Shown: positions 24,501 to 31,864 of the stretch, piece after piece
How the letters are laid out: each line of letters opens with the position of its first letter
Numbering within the stretch: position 1 is the first letter of the stretch
Source: Corallococcus caeni
GTDB lineage: Bacteria > Myxococcota > Myxococcia > Myxococcales > Myxococcaceae
DNA length: 64,000 nucleotides
Reading direction: 5' to 3'
Assembly (NCBI RefSeq): GCF_036245865.1
Contig: NZ_BTTW01000001.1
Location: 1,612,001 to 1,676,000, forward strand
The notes under the pieces: generated by a model
The model's input: only the letters and a program-made list of their open reading frames with translations
Told to the model about the DNA's origin: nothing
The model's database searches: none
Program-made: the position numbers and the translations under genes

Positions 24501-24808
24501 ACAAGTTCACCCTCTCCGGCGCGGTGAAGGACCCCAACGGCCTCTTGGACGTCTACGTGCTGGTCAACGACCAGAAGGTCTACTTCAAGGCCGTGGACCC
24601 CAAGGGCGGCGAGCCCAACACGCTGAAGTTCACCTCCGACTTCACGCTCAAGGAGGGCAACAACAACGTGCTGGTGGTGGCCCGCGAGAGCAGCGAGTTC
24701 GCCAGCCGCCGCACGCTGGTCATCCGCCGCCGTCCGGCGGAGGTGGCGCAGAAGGTCGTGACGCCCGCCGCCGCGGCCACCACGCCGGTGAAGCCGCGCC
24801 AGCAGTAG
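21560..24808 (+). CDS. S41 C-terminal processing peptidase (CtpA-like) with long C-terminal extension
   Basis: 1082 residues; typical CtpA is 400-550. A signal peptide (IFRRITAVAVLLGAWAFAG) precedes an N-terminal helical region. A PDZ domain follows at ~195-285 (GGLGFVIQMKEGNLTVVKVL, ARAGIQKDDRIKKIG). The S41 core runs to ~480: LVLDLRGNPGGLLEQA, catalytic Ser ~398 in NAGSASASEIVAG and Lys ~423 in TFGKGSVQ. After the protease come a charged Lys/Glu segment (~515-580) and two CARDB-like beta-sandwiches (DMVIHVENKGTEPL; DVTVVMDVTNTGVGPA). The second is preceded by DCADCNGDGVVQRGE, a calcium-loop-like motif. An SH3b-like stretch and a final Ig-like domain complete the protein. These extensions probably bind envelope partners or substrates. 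The region 21343-21559 before it holds no other gene. Confidence 0.9.
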   Translation: MNRMPRIFRRITAVAVLLGAWAFAGSDRAPLPLTVGAAEAGQDSWDGALPSANKGEKAPHDLNSLRVLTKVILYVKENYVDPKRVKPKEMMIASLEYVEKSVPDVLVDGNPETGKLNVNVNGKQKEFDISHVDSLWKMSFALKDVFDFLSKNMRPIEETRDIEYAAVNGMLSTLDPHSVLLRPELYREMKLSTKGEFGGLGFVIQMKEGNLTVVKVLPKTPAARAGIQKDDRIKKIGEESTVNMDLNEAVSKLRGPVDSRITITVERDGWDKPRNMTVARAMISIESVQHKLLAGGVGYVRLKNFQGNTTRDLESALADIRKQAEAKGGFKGLVLDLRGNPGGLLEQAIQVSDTFLSKGTIVATVGFSDKLREEKRARPTDGEENYPIAVLVNAGSASASEIVAGALKNLDRAVIIGRQTFGKGSVQVLYDFPDDSALKLTIAKYLTPGDVSIQEVGIVPDIQLVPTRVTADRVDVFAPRKSMGEADLDQHFGNPESATIAKKREEVLDREKPGTSLKYLKVDEKAAQAAAAKKEEPKEKVAAKPGAKDKKEHGENDPLLDVDVAGQGEDLDDQLDAESQEEIKEDFEVQFARDFVLKVPAVKRGEQIAKGKQFVEQKRNEEEQRINGAIAALGLDWSPGPTPKNVQLDASFSPGNDAKIAAGDQLDMVIHVENKGTEPLKRVRGWTESDNAFLDRREFLFGALAPGEKKSWKVQVRLPKDLTSRRDDVKVKLFDDNGPLRDTLVSELSFVELPRPTFAFNWQVVDDCADCNGDGVVQRGEDVTVVMDVTNTGVGPALDSFAQIKNGGDANIFIEKGRFKLGEIKPGETKTARFQVSLKKGFKGDTFPLKLAILDEPLEEFVLEKLQLPVKDGPVAPLEAKKGLVKLSDKAELFASPTADARPVAKLPQGATLALEATTKGYYKVALEKDRFAFVRTQDAKEVKSGKAAAPKTVAYSTSHQPPDIKLDVDPSHGGVVVNGDKFTLSGAVKDPNGLLDVYVLVNDQKVYFKAVDPKGGEPNTLKFTSDFTLKEGNNNVLVVARESSEFASRRTLVIRRRPAEVAQKVVTPAAAATTPVKPRQQ

Positions 24809-24840
24809 CCTTCCGGGCACGCTCCCGGACCGCCTGACCC

Positions 24841-24912
24841 ACGGGCGGCTCGCTTCCAGCGGACGTCCCCCTTCGAAAGGGGGCGTTTCCCTGGGGGAGG
24901 GCCGCCCGTTTT
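24841..24912 (+). terminator. Nested stem-loop terminator after the S41 peptidase gene
   Basis: The outer arms ACGGGCGG (24841-24848) and CCGCCCGT (24902-24909) are followed by TTT. Inside is a second hairpin, CCCCCTT (24867-24873) / AAGGGGG (24877-24883), with a three-base loop. The T-run overlaps the start of the next promoter candidate. Confidence 0.55.
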
Positions 24913-24913
24913 G

Positions 24914-24941
24914 TTGACGCTTCACCGAGGGCCGATTTAGG
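24914..24941 (+). promoter_or_regulatory. Candidate sigma70-type promoter for the following beta-barrel gene
   Basis: TTGACG at 24914-24919 is a near-consensus -35. TTTAGG at 24936-24941, after 16 bases, is a weak -10. The gene start is about 60 bases downstream, and the site sits immediately after the preceding terminator. Confidence 0.4.
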
Positions 24942-24999
24942 GTCCGCCGCAGGTGGGCGCCCGCTTGGCCGGCATGCGTCCCGGAGGCGTGATTCCCCC

Positions 25000-25908
25000 A
25001 TGCGGACGTTCAGTCGGTGCCTGTTGCTCGCGACGGCGCTTTCCGGGGCCGCGGCCCATGCGGACGACAACGACCTGGTCCTTTCCCGTTTCGGCGTCGA
25101 GCGCCGGGGCGCCACCGCCGTCATCACCACCACGGAGTTCGCCGAAGCCAGCGCGGACTTCCGGGCCTTCGCGCGCACGTTCGGCGCGGTGATGACGTCG
25201 GCGAACCTGATGCCTCCGCGCACCACGGGGCACTCGGGCTTCGCGTTCAACGCGGAGCTGTCCGTGGTGTCTCTGCCGGAGGACGTGCAGTTGCCCACGG
25301 AGAAGGAGCAGCCGGGCTCCATGCTGGTGCCGTCGCTCCACGTGCGCAAAGGCCTGCCCTTCTCGCTGGAGCTGGGCGGGCGCGTGGGCTGGATCGAGAA
25401 GAGCAGCATGGTGACGGCCACGGGCGAGCTGAAGTGGGCCGTCAACGAGGGCTTCACCTACCTGCCGGACGTGGGCCTGCGCCTGCACGTGACGAAGCTG
25501 TTCGGCGCGCACAACCTGGACCTGGCCACCACGGGCCTGGACATCGGCGTGGGCAAGCAGTTCCCCCTGGGCGGCATGGTGACGCTGACGCCCTACGGTG
25601 GCCTGGACCTCAACTTCGTCAGCGCCACCACGCGCACGCTGGACTTCGACCCCAGCCGCAGCGTGGCGGACTCGGCGGGCAACGACTCGCGCGACGCGCT
25701 GACCAACGCCGCGCCGTACTCGCGGGTGAACGCGAGCGACAACCTCACCCCGCGCTTCTACGCGGGCGCGCGCTTCATTGGCGGCGTGCTGCAGCTGGGC
25801 GCGGAGCTGTCGCTCACCAACCTGGGCAGCTTCGACCAGGAGGGCGCCGGCAACCGCGACCTGCCGTCCGTCTTCGCCTTCAACACCACGCTGGGCCTGG
25901 ACTTCTAG
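25000..25908 (+). CDS. Outer-membrane beta-barrel protein
   Basis: 302 residues with a signal peptide (MRTFSRCLLLATALSGAAAHA). Repeated amphipathic strands are separated by polar loops: SGFAFNAELSVVSL, PFSLELGGRVGWI, MVTATGELKWAV, VGLRLHVTKLFG, GMVTLTPYGGLDLNFV, PRFYAGARFIGGVLQLGAEL and a terminal FAFNTTLGLDF ending in Phe. This is the architecture of a 12-14-strand transporter-like barrel. No named family is recognised. It lies alone between its own promoter candidate and a convergent gene whose stop directly abuts its stop. Confidence 0.75.
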   Translation: MRTFSRCLLLATALSGAAAHADDNDLVLSRFGVERRGATAVITTTEFAEASADFRAFARTFGAVMTSANLMPPRTTGHSGFAFNAELSVVSLPEDVQLPTEKEQPGSMLVPSLHVRKGLPFSLELGGRVGWIEKSSMVTATGELKWAVNEGFTYLPDVGLRLHVTKLFGAHNLDLATTGLDIGVGKQFPLGGMVTLTPYGGLDLNFVSATTRTLDFDPSRSVADSAGNDSRDALTNAAPYSRVNASDNLTPRFYAGARFIGGVLQLGAELSLTNLGSFDQEGAGNRDLPSVFAFNTTLGLDF

Positions 25909-26625
25909 TCAGCGCAGGGCCTGGCGCACGAGGCCCGGGCGGTTGGTGATGAGGTAGGACACCCCCAGGTCCCGCAGCTCGCGGGCGCGCTGGGGGTCGT
26001 CCACCGTCCACGCCGCCACGCTCAAGCCCGCGTCCCTCCACGCGGCCACGCGCTCCGGCGTGCACGCCTCGTGGAAGGGGTGCACCGAGTGCGAGGACAC
26101 CAGCGGGCTCAGCGCGTACGCCTGGAGCGCCCAGGGCTTGTCCGGGTCGATGAGGAAGCCCCGGCGCAAGCCAGGCGCCACCGCCGCCAGCCGGAAGAGG
26201 CACAGCGGGTTGAAGCTGGACACCACCACGCGGCCCGCCAGGTCGCGGTCCCCCAGGAGCCGGGCCACGCCCGCCGCCAGGCCGCCATCGTCGAAGCGGT
26301 CGCACTTCAGCTCGATGTTGATGAGGAAGTGCTCCGGCAGCGCGTCCAGCACCTCCTCCAGCAGCGGGATGCGCGCGGGGCCAAAGCCCAGGGGCGTGCC
26401 CACGTCCGCGCGGGAGAGCTTCCACCAGGGCGTGGTGCGCACCTCCCAGGGCTGATGGGCCAGGCGGTCCAGGCGCTCGTCGTGACACACCACGACCTCG
26501 CCGGAGCCGCACACCATGGCGTCCAGCTCCACGCCGTCGGCGCCCTGGCGCACGGCCTCCGCGAAGGCCTCCAGGGTGTTCTCGGGGGCGTCGGCGCTGG
26601 CACCACGGTGAGCGAGCAGGAGCAT
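25909..26625 (-). CDS. Glycerophosphodiester phosphodiesterase
   Basis: 238 residues from ATG 26625; the open frame extends upstream but the family begins with MLLLAHRG. It hydrolyses glycerophosphodiesters to glycerol-3-phosphate and an alcohol. Active-site parts are visible: AHRGASADAPENTLEAF (first His and metal-binding Glu), GVELDAMV (metal-binding Glu/Asp), VVCHDERLDR (second His), then INIELK and the closing AWTVDD and YLITNRP. With no signal peptide it is a cytosolic UgpQ-type enzyme. Its stop immediately follows the convergent beta-barrel stop. Confidence 0.92.
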   Translation of the reverse strand: MLLLAHRGASADAPENTLEAFAEAVRQGADGVELDAMVCGSGEVVVCHDERLDRLAHQPWEVRTTPWWKLSRADVGTPLGFGPARIPLLEEVLDALPEHFLINIELKCDRFDDGGLAAGVARLLGDRDLAGRVVVSSFNPLCLFRLAAVAPGLRRGFLIDPDKPWALQAYALSPLVSSHSVHPFHEACTPERVAAWRDAGLSVAAWTVDDPQRARELRDLGVSYLITNRPGLVRQALR

Positions 26626-26742
26626 GGGCGCGCAGTGTGCGCTGGAACGGCCCCCCGGCGCAGCGTCCACGTCGGACGGGCGTCCAGGGGTGGACGCGGG
26701 CGCGACTTGCCTCGCGGGGGGGTTTATTGCAGTGTCGGAAGC

Positions 26743-26967
26743 ATGCTGGGCCTCGGAGAATTCATCGTCCTCGGCTTCATCCTGCTGGTGGTCTTCTCGG
26801 CCGCCCGGATGGGGCAGTTGGGCAACGCGGTGGGGAAGTTCGTCTATTCGTTCCGCAAGGCGTCGCGCGGCGACGACCTGGTGGACGTGAAGCACCTGCC
26901 CCACTCGCGCCGGGGCCACACCGACGCGGACTTCACCGAAGGCCCCAACAAGGACCGCCGCTCCTAG
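26743..26967 (+). CDS. tatA: TatA/MttA-like protein
   Basis: 74 residues. A single N-terminal membrane helix (LGEFIVLGFILLVVFSAARM) is followed by GQLGNAVGKFVYSFRKA, the amphipathic helix of TatA/TatB/TatE, and a short polar tail. The family usually has F-G-x-x-x-L-P at the hinge; here it is FSAARMGQLG. TatA forms the protein-conducting part of the twin-arginine exporter. No tatB or tatC is present nearby, so this is an isolated copy. Its TAG stop lies within CTAG, which also supplies the stop codon of the convergent gene. Found inside a larger open frame but only this start gives a sensible protein. Confidence 0.75.
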   Translation: MLGLGEFIVLGFILLVVFSAARMGQLGNAVGKFVYSFRKASRGDDLVDVKHLPHSRRGHTDADFTEGPNKDRRS

Positions 26968-27755
26968 AACTCCTCCCCCGTCGGGAGGACCAGCGGACCG
27001 GGCGGACTGCCGGGCGCGGGCGCCAGGAGCAGGCGCGCGGCCTGCTGCCGCAGCGCGGGGAGCAGCCCCGTGTCCTCCACCAGCTCGCGCAGGTCCGCGG
27101 TGGTGAGCAGCGGCACCAGCTTCGCGCCCACCTCCGGCGGCAGGTACGGGTTGAAGGCGAGCGCGCGGCGCACCTTGTGGCGCACGGACCAGCGCGGCGA
27201 CTTCCAGATTTCGACGAGCGGCTCCGGACGCGCGGGCCTGCGCGCCGCGATGCGCACCACCAGGTCCTCGGTGAGGCGCGGGTTGATCAGCACGTTGCGC
27301 AGCACGGCCGGGTTGCTGACGGTGGCCAGGCGCGACAGCACGTCCGGGTCTCGCGTGAGGCGGGCCTGCTGCTTCAGGTGACCCAGGGACTGGTTGGCGG
27401 CGAGCGCGTCCGCGCGGGCGGCGGCGTCCGCGTCCAGCTCCTTGCGCGCGGGCCCTTGCGCGAAGAGGTCCGCCACCGCCTCCAGCGACTGCACGTGGGC
27501 CATGCGCCGCAGCGCGACCAGGTGGGGGATGTGCTCGGCCTCCTGATCCAACGCGGCCAGGAAGTCCGACAGCACGCAGGTGGCGGGGGCCTGCCCGGCG
27601 CGGGAGAGCGTCAGCAGGTGGCCGATGAGTTCGTTCGTGTCGAACGGCTCACGCCGGGCCAGCTCGCGCGCGGCGGCCTTGCGGCGCACGGTGGCGCCTC
27701 CGCCCAGGGCGTGCAGGTTGCGCGCGAGCGCGCGGGCCTCCTCCAGCGTGGGCAT
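26964..27755 (-). CDS. Helical-repeat (HEAT-like) protein of unknown function
   Basis: 263 residues, almost all helical, with short repeats such as RDPDVLSRLATVSNPAVLRNVLINPRLTEDLVVRIA and SPRWSVRHKVRRALAFNPYLPPEVGAKL (each split over two helices). This pattern is common in DUF2336/leucine-rich variant repeats, which act as protein-binding scaffolds. There is no signal peptide. The ATG lies six bases after the stop of the zinc-ribbon gene on the same strand, so the two are co-translated. The stop shares a CTAG with tatA. No catalytic motif seen. Confidence 0.7.
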   Translation of the reverse strand: MPTLEEARALARNLHALGGGATVRRKAAARELARREPFDTNELIGHLLTLSRAGQAPATCVLSDFLAALDQEAEHIPHLVALRRMAHVQSLEAVADLFAQGPARKELDADAAARADALAANQSLGHLKQQARLTRDPDVLSRLATVSNPAVLRNVLINPRLTEDLVVRIAARRPARPEPLVEIWKSPRWSVRHKVRRALAFNPYLPPEVGAKLVPLLTTADLRELVEDTGLLPALRQQAARLLLAPAPGSPPGPLVLPTGEEF

Positions 27756-27761
27756 GACGGC

Positions 27762-30128
27762 TCAGCCTCCCGTGCGGTCGGCGGTGGGTTCGGAGGGGAC
27801 GGGCTCCAGCGTCACCTCCAGCCGGAAGCCGGAGAGGTCGGCGGGGAACTCCTGGAGCATCACCAGGAAGGGCACCTTGCCGCCTGGGGGCACCGGGAGG
27901 GCGGCGGCGTCCATGCGCTGGCGGAGCGCGGTGGCGGCCTCGCGGGTGGTGACCGCGTGGAGTTCCTCCGGCGTGGCGAGCGCGCCCGCGAGCCCCTCCG
28001 CCGAGCGCACCCGCTGGTCGCCGTCGAACAGGGCGGCGCGCACGCGCACGGCGGCGGCGGCACCGCTGCGGTTCTCCGCCTCTCCGCGCACGACGAAGAG
28101 CATGCGACCGTCGCGCGTCTCGTAGAGGCCGTTGGACACGTCGCTCGCGATGAACGGGCGGGACGCGGGCAGCACCAGCGTGCGCAGCCGGTCCGGGGAC
28201 AGCGTGGAGGGGTCCACCTTGCCGTCGCGCAGGTACACGGTGCCCAGCGCGCCCAGGGCCACCACCAGCACGGTGGCGATGGCGAGGTTGAGGACCAGCC
28301 CCGTCACCTTCCGCGCGCGGCCGGGCAGCCGGCGCTGGGGCATGCCCACGTCCTCCATCCGGGCGGACGGCTTGGCCACGGTGACGGCGGGGCCGCCGCG
28401 CATGTTGGCCAGGTCCACCACCTCGCGGCGCGGCGTGGTGATCTTGAACGGATCGCCGTCGTCGTAGACGGGCACGTCGCCCAGCAGGGAGATGCCACCG
28501 GGCTCGTCCGCGCCAGCCTCCGCAGGCACGTCTCCCAGGAGCGCGGCGCGGCCGGTGTCCGTGGGGGCCATCCCCTCCTCGCCGGAAGCACCCGCGCCGG
28601 AGAAGTCGAACAGGTCGCCCATCGGATCCGGAGCCGCGCCGGAGTCCATCATGGGCGCGGCGGACAGGTCCGGGTCCGGGGCCGGAGCGGCCACGTCGAT
28701 GGACGCGAACGGGTCGTCGCTCTCGAAGCCCGGCGAGGGCACCACCGGCCCCACCGCCGTGGCGCCGCTCGGTGAGGGCGCGACGGCGACGTTCGCGGCA
28801 TGGCGCAGCGACCCCGCGTCCGGAGCCGCGGGAGCGTCCATGGCGAAGTCGAAGAGCGGATCCGGCGCGAGCTCCGTCGAACCCGCGGCGGCAAGGCCCG
28901 GGGATGCCACGGGCGCGCCACCCGGGCGAGCAGCGGTACGCGCCGGAGCCCCGCTCACGGCCGCAGGGGCGCCAGGAGTCGGCGGCATGGATGCGCGTAC
29001 CGCCCCTCCAGCAGCAGGGGCTCCAGGAGTCGGCGGCATGCCCGCGCGCGCCGCGCCTCCGGCCGCAGGGGCTCCGGGAGTCGGCGGCATGGCAGCGCGT
29101 GCCGGAGCAGCCCCCACGCTCCCGGCCGCGGAGGCGCCGGGAGCCGAAGGCATGGGAGCGCGCCCCGGAGCAGCGCCCGTCCCGGAAGGAGCCACAGCCC
29201 CCGGAGCGGTGCGCGCCATGGCAGGTCCCGAACCCGACGCAGAGGCCGCTGGACCCAGAGTGGACGCAGCCGGCCCCCTGGGCGCAACGGCACCCGGAGC
29301 AGCCCCGAGCCCCATCGCGGACGAATCGGTCCCGGGGAAGTCATCCAGGCCCAGGAACGACGGATCATCCACGCTGCCAAAGTCAGAAGCCGGCGCACCC
29401 ACGCCCTGGCCGACGACGGCCGGCGGCCGTGCTCCACCGGACACAGGCCCCGGAGGCGGCACGGCCTGACGGGAGACCGGCGCGGAAGGTCCACCCGGAG
29501 CCACGGCGGCCGGACGGGCCGCGCCCGTGGGAGCCACGGCGAACGCCCCGGGAGGAGCGGCCCGGGCCGCGGGAGGCGCGAAGGCCCCCGGAGGCACCGC
29601 GCGGAAGGTCCCCGACGGAGGAGAGGCCACGGGCCGGGGAGCCGCCACCGGAGCGGCGGGCGCGGGCGCATCCGACATGAAGTCCGCGAACGGGTCCTCC
29701 AGGTCCAGCCCGGACAGGTTCGTGGGCGACGGCAGCGGGGCCGCGGGCCGCCGGGCCGCGATGCCCGGGGACGACGTGGGCGGGTCGAACGGCATCGTCG
29801 CCCCTCCCGTGTCCACGTCGATGTCCACGTCCACGTCACCCCAGGTCTTCACCGGGGTCTTCACCGCGGGCGCGCCGGGCGCGTAGTACGCGGACCCGGG
29901 CCGGGTGACCTCCCCGGTGGGCTCCGGGGCGTCTCCGAATGCCTGGAACGGGTCCGCCTGCCCGGCCGGGGGGACGGCTGGCGAGGGGGCGCTCAGCGCG
30001 GGCGCGGGCTCACGCGCCACCCGGAAGGTGTTCTGGCATTTGGTGCAGCGGACCTTCACCCCTTTTTCCGTCACCTTCTCGTCGGGGATCTTGAACCGCG
30101 TCTGGCACTGTTCACACTGGACGATCAT
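27762..30128 (-). CDS. MJ0042-type zinc-ribbon protein with DUF3426-like C-terminus
   Basis: 788 residues from ATG 30128. The N-terminus is the MJ0042/zinc_ribbon_5 finger: CEQCQTRFKIPDEKV then VRCTKCQNTFRV, two CxxC pairs. A very long Ala/Pro/Gly-rich linker (~50-590) contains a 17-residue repeat. One membrane helix (LVLNLAIATVLVVALGALGTV, ~605-627) follows. The last ~150 residues form a DUF3426-like beta domain (GRMLFVVRGEAENRSGAA, FLVMLQEFPADLSGFRLEVTL). The topology would put the finger in the cytoplasm and the C-terminus outside, so it may transmit a signal across the inner membrane. DUF3426 proteins are common but uncharacterised. Confidence 0.85.
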   Translation of the reverse strand: MIVQCEQCQTRFKIPDEKVTEKGVKVRCTKCQNTFRVAREPAPALSAPSPAVPPAGQADPFQAFGDAPEPTGEVTRPGSAYYAPGAPAVKTPVKTWGDVDVDIDVDTGGATMPFDPPTSSPGIAARRPAAPLPSPTNLSGLDLEDPFADFMSDAPAPAAPVAAPRPVASPPSGTFRAVPPGAFAPPAARAAPPGAFAVAPTGAARPAAVAPGGPSAPVSRQAVPPPGPVSGGARPPAVVGQGVGAPASDFGSVDDPSFLGLDDFPGTDSSAMGLGAAPGAVAPRGPAASTLGPAASASGSGPAMARTAPGAVAPSGTGAAPGRAPMPSAPGASAAGSVGAAPARAAMPPTPGAPAAGGAARAGMPPTPGAPAAGGAVRASMPPTPGAPAAVSGAPARTAARPGGAPVASPGLAAAGSTELAPDPLFDFAMDAPAAPDAGSLRHAANVAVAPSPSGATAVGPVVPSPGFESDDPFASIDVAAPAPDPDLSAAPMMDSGAAPDPMGDLFDFSGAGASGEEGMAPTDTGRAALLGDVPAEAGADEPGGISLLGDVPVYDDGDPFKITTPRREVVDLANMRGGPAVTVAKPSARMEDVGMPQRRLPGRARKVTGLVLNLAIATVLVVALGALGTVYLRDGKVDPSTLSPDRLRTLVLPASRPFIASDVSNGLYETRDGRMLFVVRGEAENRSGAAAAVRVRAALFDGDQRVRSAEGLAGALATPEELHAVTTREAATALRQRMDAAALPVPPGGKVPFLVMLQEFPADLSGFRLEVTLEPVPSEPTADRTGG
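28960..29112 (-). repeat. Three tandem 51-bp repeats in the zinc-ribbon gene linker
   Basis: Units at 28960-29010, 29011-29061 and 29062-29112 are about 85-90 percent alike and encode MPPTPGAPAAGGAVRA-type 17-residue repeats. A degenerate fourth unit follows. The reading frame is preserved in all. Confidence 0.8.
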
Positions 30129-30210
30129 GGGGTCGGGTCGGGGGGAGTCGAAGCATAGGCCCACCCGCCAACCACGGCGAGTCGGACCCGGGCAACTTGC
30201 TCGCTTCCAA

Positions 30211-30238
30211 CCCCTTTGATACGAGGTTCGCCCCTTTG
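30211..30238. promoter_or_regulatory. Direct repeat CCCCTTTG spaced by two helical turns upstream of phaR-like gene
   Basis: CCCCTTTG occurs at 30211-30218 and 30231-30238, exactly 20 bases apart, in the 168-base divergent region between the zinc-ribbon gene and the PhaR-like gene. This spacing suits binding of a regulator to one DNA face. PhaR proteins are known to autoregulate, so self-binding is possible. No convincing -35/-10 pair was found. Confidence 0.3.
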
Positions 30239-30296
30239 GAAATCAGGTAGTAAACCAGTAAATGCCAAGGCGCAGCCGGGGTCGGAGACGACAGAC

Positions 30297-30968
30297 ATGA
30301 GCGAGGCCGAGCAAGCAAACGCTCCCAGCAACAAGGAGCCGAAGATCATCAAGCGCTACACGAACCGGAAACTCTACGACACCGTGGAGAGCCGGTACGT
30401 CACGCTCGATGAGATCGCCGCGATGATCAAGGAGGGCACCGAGGTGCGGATTGTCGACAACCGCACGAAGGAAGACCTGACCTCCGTCACCCTCGCGCAG
30501 ATCATCTTCGAGGAGGAGAAGAAGAAGAACCAGATGCCGCTGTCGGTGCTGCGGGAGATCATCCGCCACCCCGGCGAGTCCATCTCCGGGTTCATCCAGA
30601 AGGAGGTCACGCCGCGCGTGGCCTCCATCCGCGAGGAGGCAGAGCAGCGGCTGGACAAGCTGCTGCGCCGCGAGGACGGCAGCCCCCAGGAGGCCACCCC
30701 GGAGGCGGCCGCCGCCACGCCCGCGCCCCAGGCGGAGGGCAACGCCGCGAGCCTCAACCCGGCGGAGCTGCTCAAGGCCAGCCAGCGCGCCTTCGAGGAC
30801 TTCCAGCGCCGCATCGACGAGCGCGTGAAGCAGGTGGTGGAGAACCTCACCGGCAACCTCCCCGCCCTGGGCCGCGACATGCAGGCGCTCTCTCAGCGGC
30901 TGGAGGAGCTGGAGAAGAAGCTCGACGCCGTGGAGAAGGGCGACAAGAAGGACACCAGCGCGTCCTGA
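30297..30968 (+). CDS. phaR: PhaR-type polyhydroxyalkanoate synthesis regulator
   Basis: 223 residues from ATG 30297. The N-terminal ~60 residues carry the PHB/PHA accumulation regulator DNA-binding domain: KIIKRYTNRKLYDT, SRYVTLDEIAAMI, VRIVDNRTKEDLT, followed by the PHB_acc element (LAQIIFEEEKKKN, LREIIRHPGESISGFI). The C-terminus is a long coiled coil (AFEDFQRRIDERVKQVVENL, LSQRLEELEKKLDAVE) resembling phasins, so it may bind granules directly. In PHA producers PhaR senses free granule surface and represses phasin genes. Convergent with ParA, separated by a stem-loop. Confidence 0.88.
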   Translation: MSEAEQANAPSNKEPKIIKRYTNRKLYDTVESRYVTLDEIAAMIKEGTEVRIVDNRTKEDLTSVTLAQIIFEEEKKKNQMPLSVLREIIRHPGESISGFIQKEVTPRVASIREEAEQRLDKLLRREDGSPQEATPEAAAATPAPQAEGNAASLNPAELLKASQRAFEDFQRRIDERVKQVVENLTGNLPALGRDMQALSQRLEELEKKLDAVEKGDKKDTSAS

Positions 30969-30997
30969 AGCAAGCGCCGGTGCGGCTGAAGGCACGT

Positions 30998-31021
30998 GGC
31001 GCCCGCGAGGAAGCGGGCGCC
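30998..31021. terminator. Stem-loop between convergent phaR and parA-like genes
   Basis: GGCGCCCGC (30998-31006) pairs perfectly with GCGGGCGCC (31013-31021) around the loop GAGGAA. No T-run on either side. The position between two convergent stops supports a shared terminator. Confidence 0.5.
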
Positions 31022-31026
31022 GCCGC

Positions 31027-31833
31027 TCAGGCCACCTTCGCCGCGGTCCGCTTGCGCTTCGTCGGAGTAGAGCCGCCGTCGATCTCCGCCGCGATGGCCG
31101 CGAGCATCCGCGCCCCCGGGCTCCGGGGCGCGTACTCCCAGATGGTCTTCCCGTGGCTCTGCGCCTCGTCCACCTTGACGCTGTAGCCCAGCGGCGTGGC
31201 GGCGAGCGCGCCGGGGAAGTACGCGCGCAGGCGCTCCAGGATGGCCGTGGCCAGCGCCGTCTTGCGGTACAGCGTGGGCACCACCTTGGTGACGCGCAGG
31301 TCCGTGCGCCCCTCCGCCTCGCCCACCTGGCGCACCGTCTCCGCCAGCTCCGCGCACCCGTCCAGCGCCAGGTACGTCAGCGCCACCGGCACCACCACCT
31401 CCGTGGCCGCCACCAGGATGTTGCGCGTGGTGAGCCCCATGGACGGAGGCGCGTCGAACAGCACCACGTCATAGCCCGCGGCTTCCGCCTCCTGCATCCG
31501 GTCCGCCAGCCGGTGCGCGCGCCGAGGGTCCTGCGCCACCACGACCGGGAACTCCGCCATCTCCCTGTACGCAGGCAGCACGTCCAGCCCGCTCACGCCC
31601 GTGGGCCGCACCACGGAAGACAGCGACACCTCCCTGTCGGTGAGCAGGTGGAAGACGTTGCGCGGCAGCGTGCGCACGTCCACCCCCAGTGACTTGCCCG
31701 CGTGGCCCTGCGTGTCCAGGTCCACCAGCAGCACGCGGCGGCGCTGCTCGAGCGCGAGCCACGCGGCGGTGTTCACCGCGAGCGTCGTCTTGCAGGTGCC
31801 GCCCTTCTCGTTGATGAACGCGATGCGCCGCAT
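31027..31833 (-). CDS. ParA-family ATPase with KGGTCKTT P-loop
   Basis: 268 residues. The deviant Walker A sits at residues 10-17 (KGGTCKTT), Walker A' at LLVDLDTQGHAGKSLGV and Walker B at YDVVLFDAPPS. This is the Soj/ParA branch that forms dynamic ATP-dimers on DNA and moves cargo. The first glycine of G-K-T is Cys here, a departure from the common KGGxGKT. The C-terminal tail is basic (TKRKRTAAK), suitable for non-specific DNA contact. No parB or parS is near, so it is an orphan. It follows the phasin-like gene by 31 bases on the same strand. Confidence 0.9.
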   Translation of the reverse strand: MRRIAFINEKGGTCKTTLAVNTAAWLALEQRRRVLLVDLDTQGHAGKSLGVDVRTLPRNVFHLLTDREVSLSSVVRPTGVSGLDVLPAYREMAEFPVVVAQDPRRAHRLADRMQEAEAAGYDVVLFDAPPSMGLTTRNILVAATEVVVPVALTYLALDGCAELAETVRQVGEAEGRTDLRVTKVVPTLYRKTALATAILERLRAYFPGALAATPLGYSVKVDEAQSHGKTIWEYAPRSPGARMLAAIAAEIDGGSTPTKRKRTAAKVA

Positions 31834-31864
31834 GGCTCCTCCGGGGAAGCGGAAGACGCGCGCC

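Noticed and set aside
21521..24925. Antisense open frame of over 1100 codons across the S41 protease
   Set aside because: Same compositional artefact of high GC3; no start signal or family pattern.
26743..26967. A complete tat operon
   Set aside because: No tatB or tatC-like sequence on either side.
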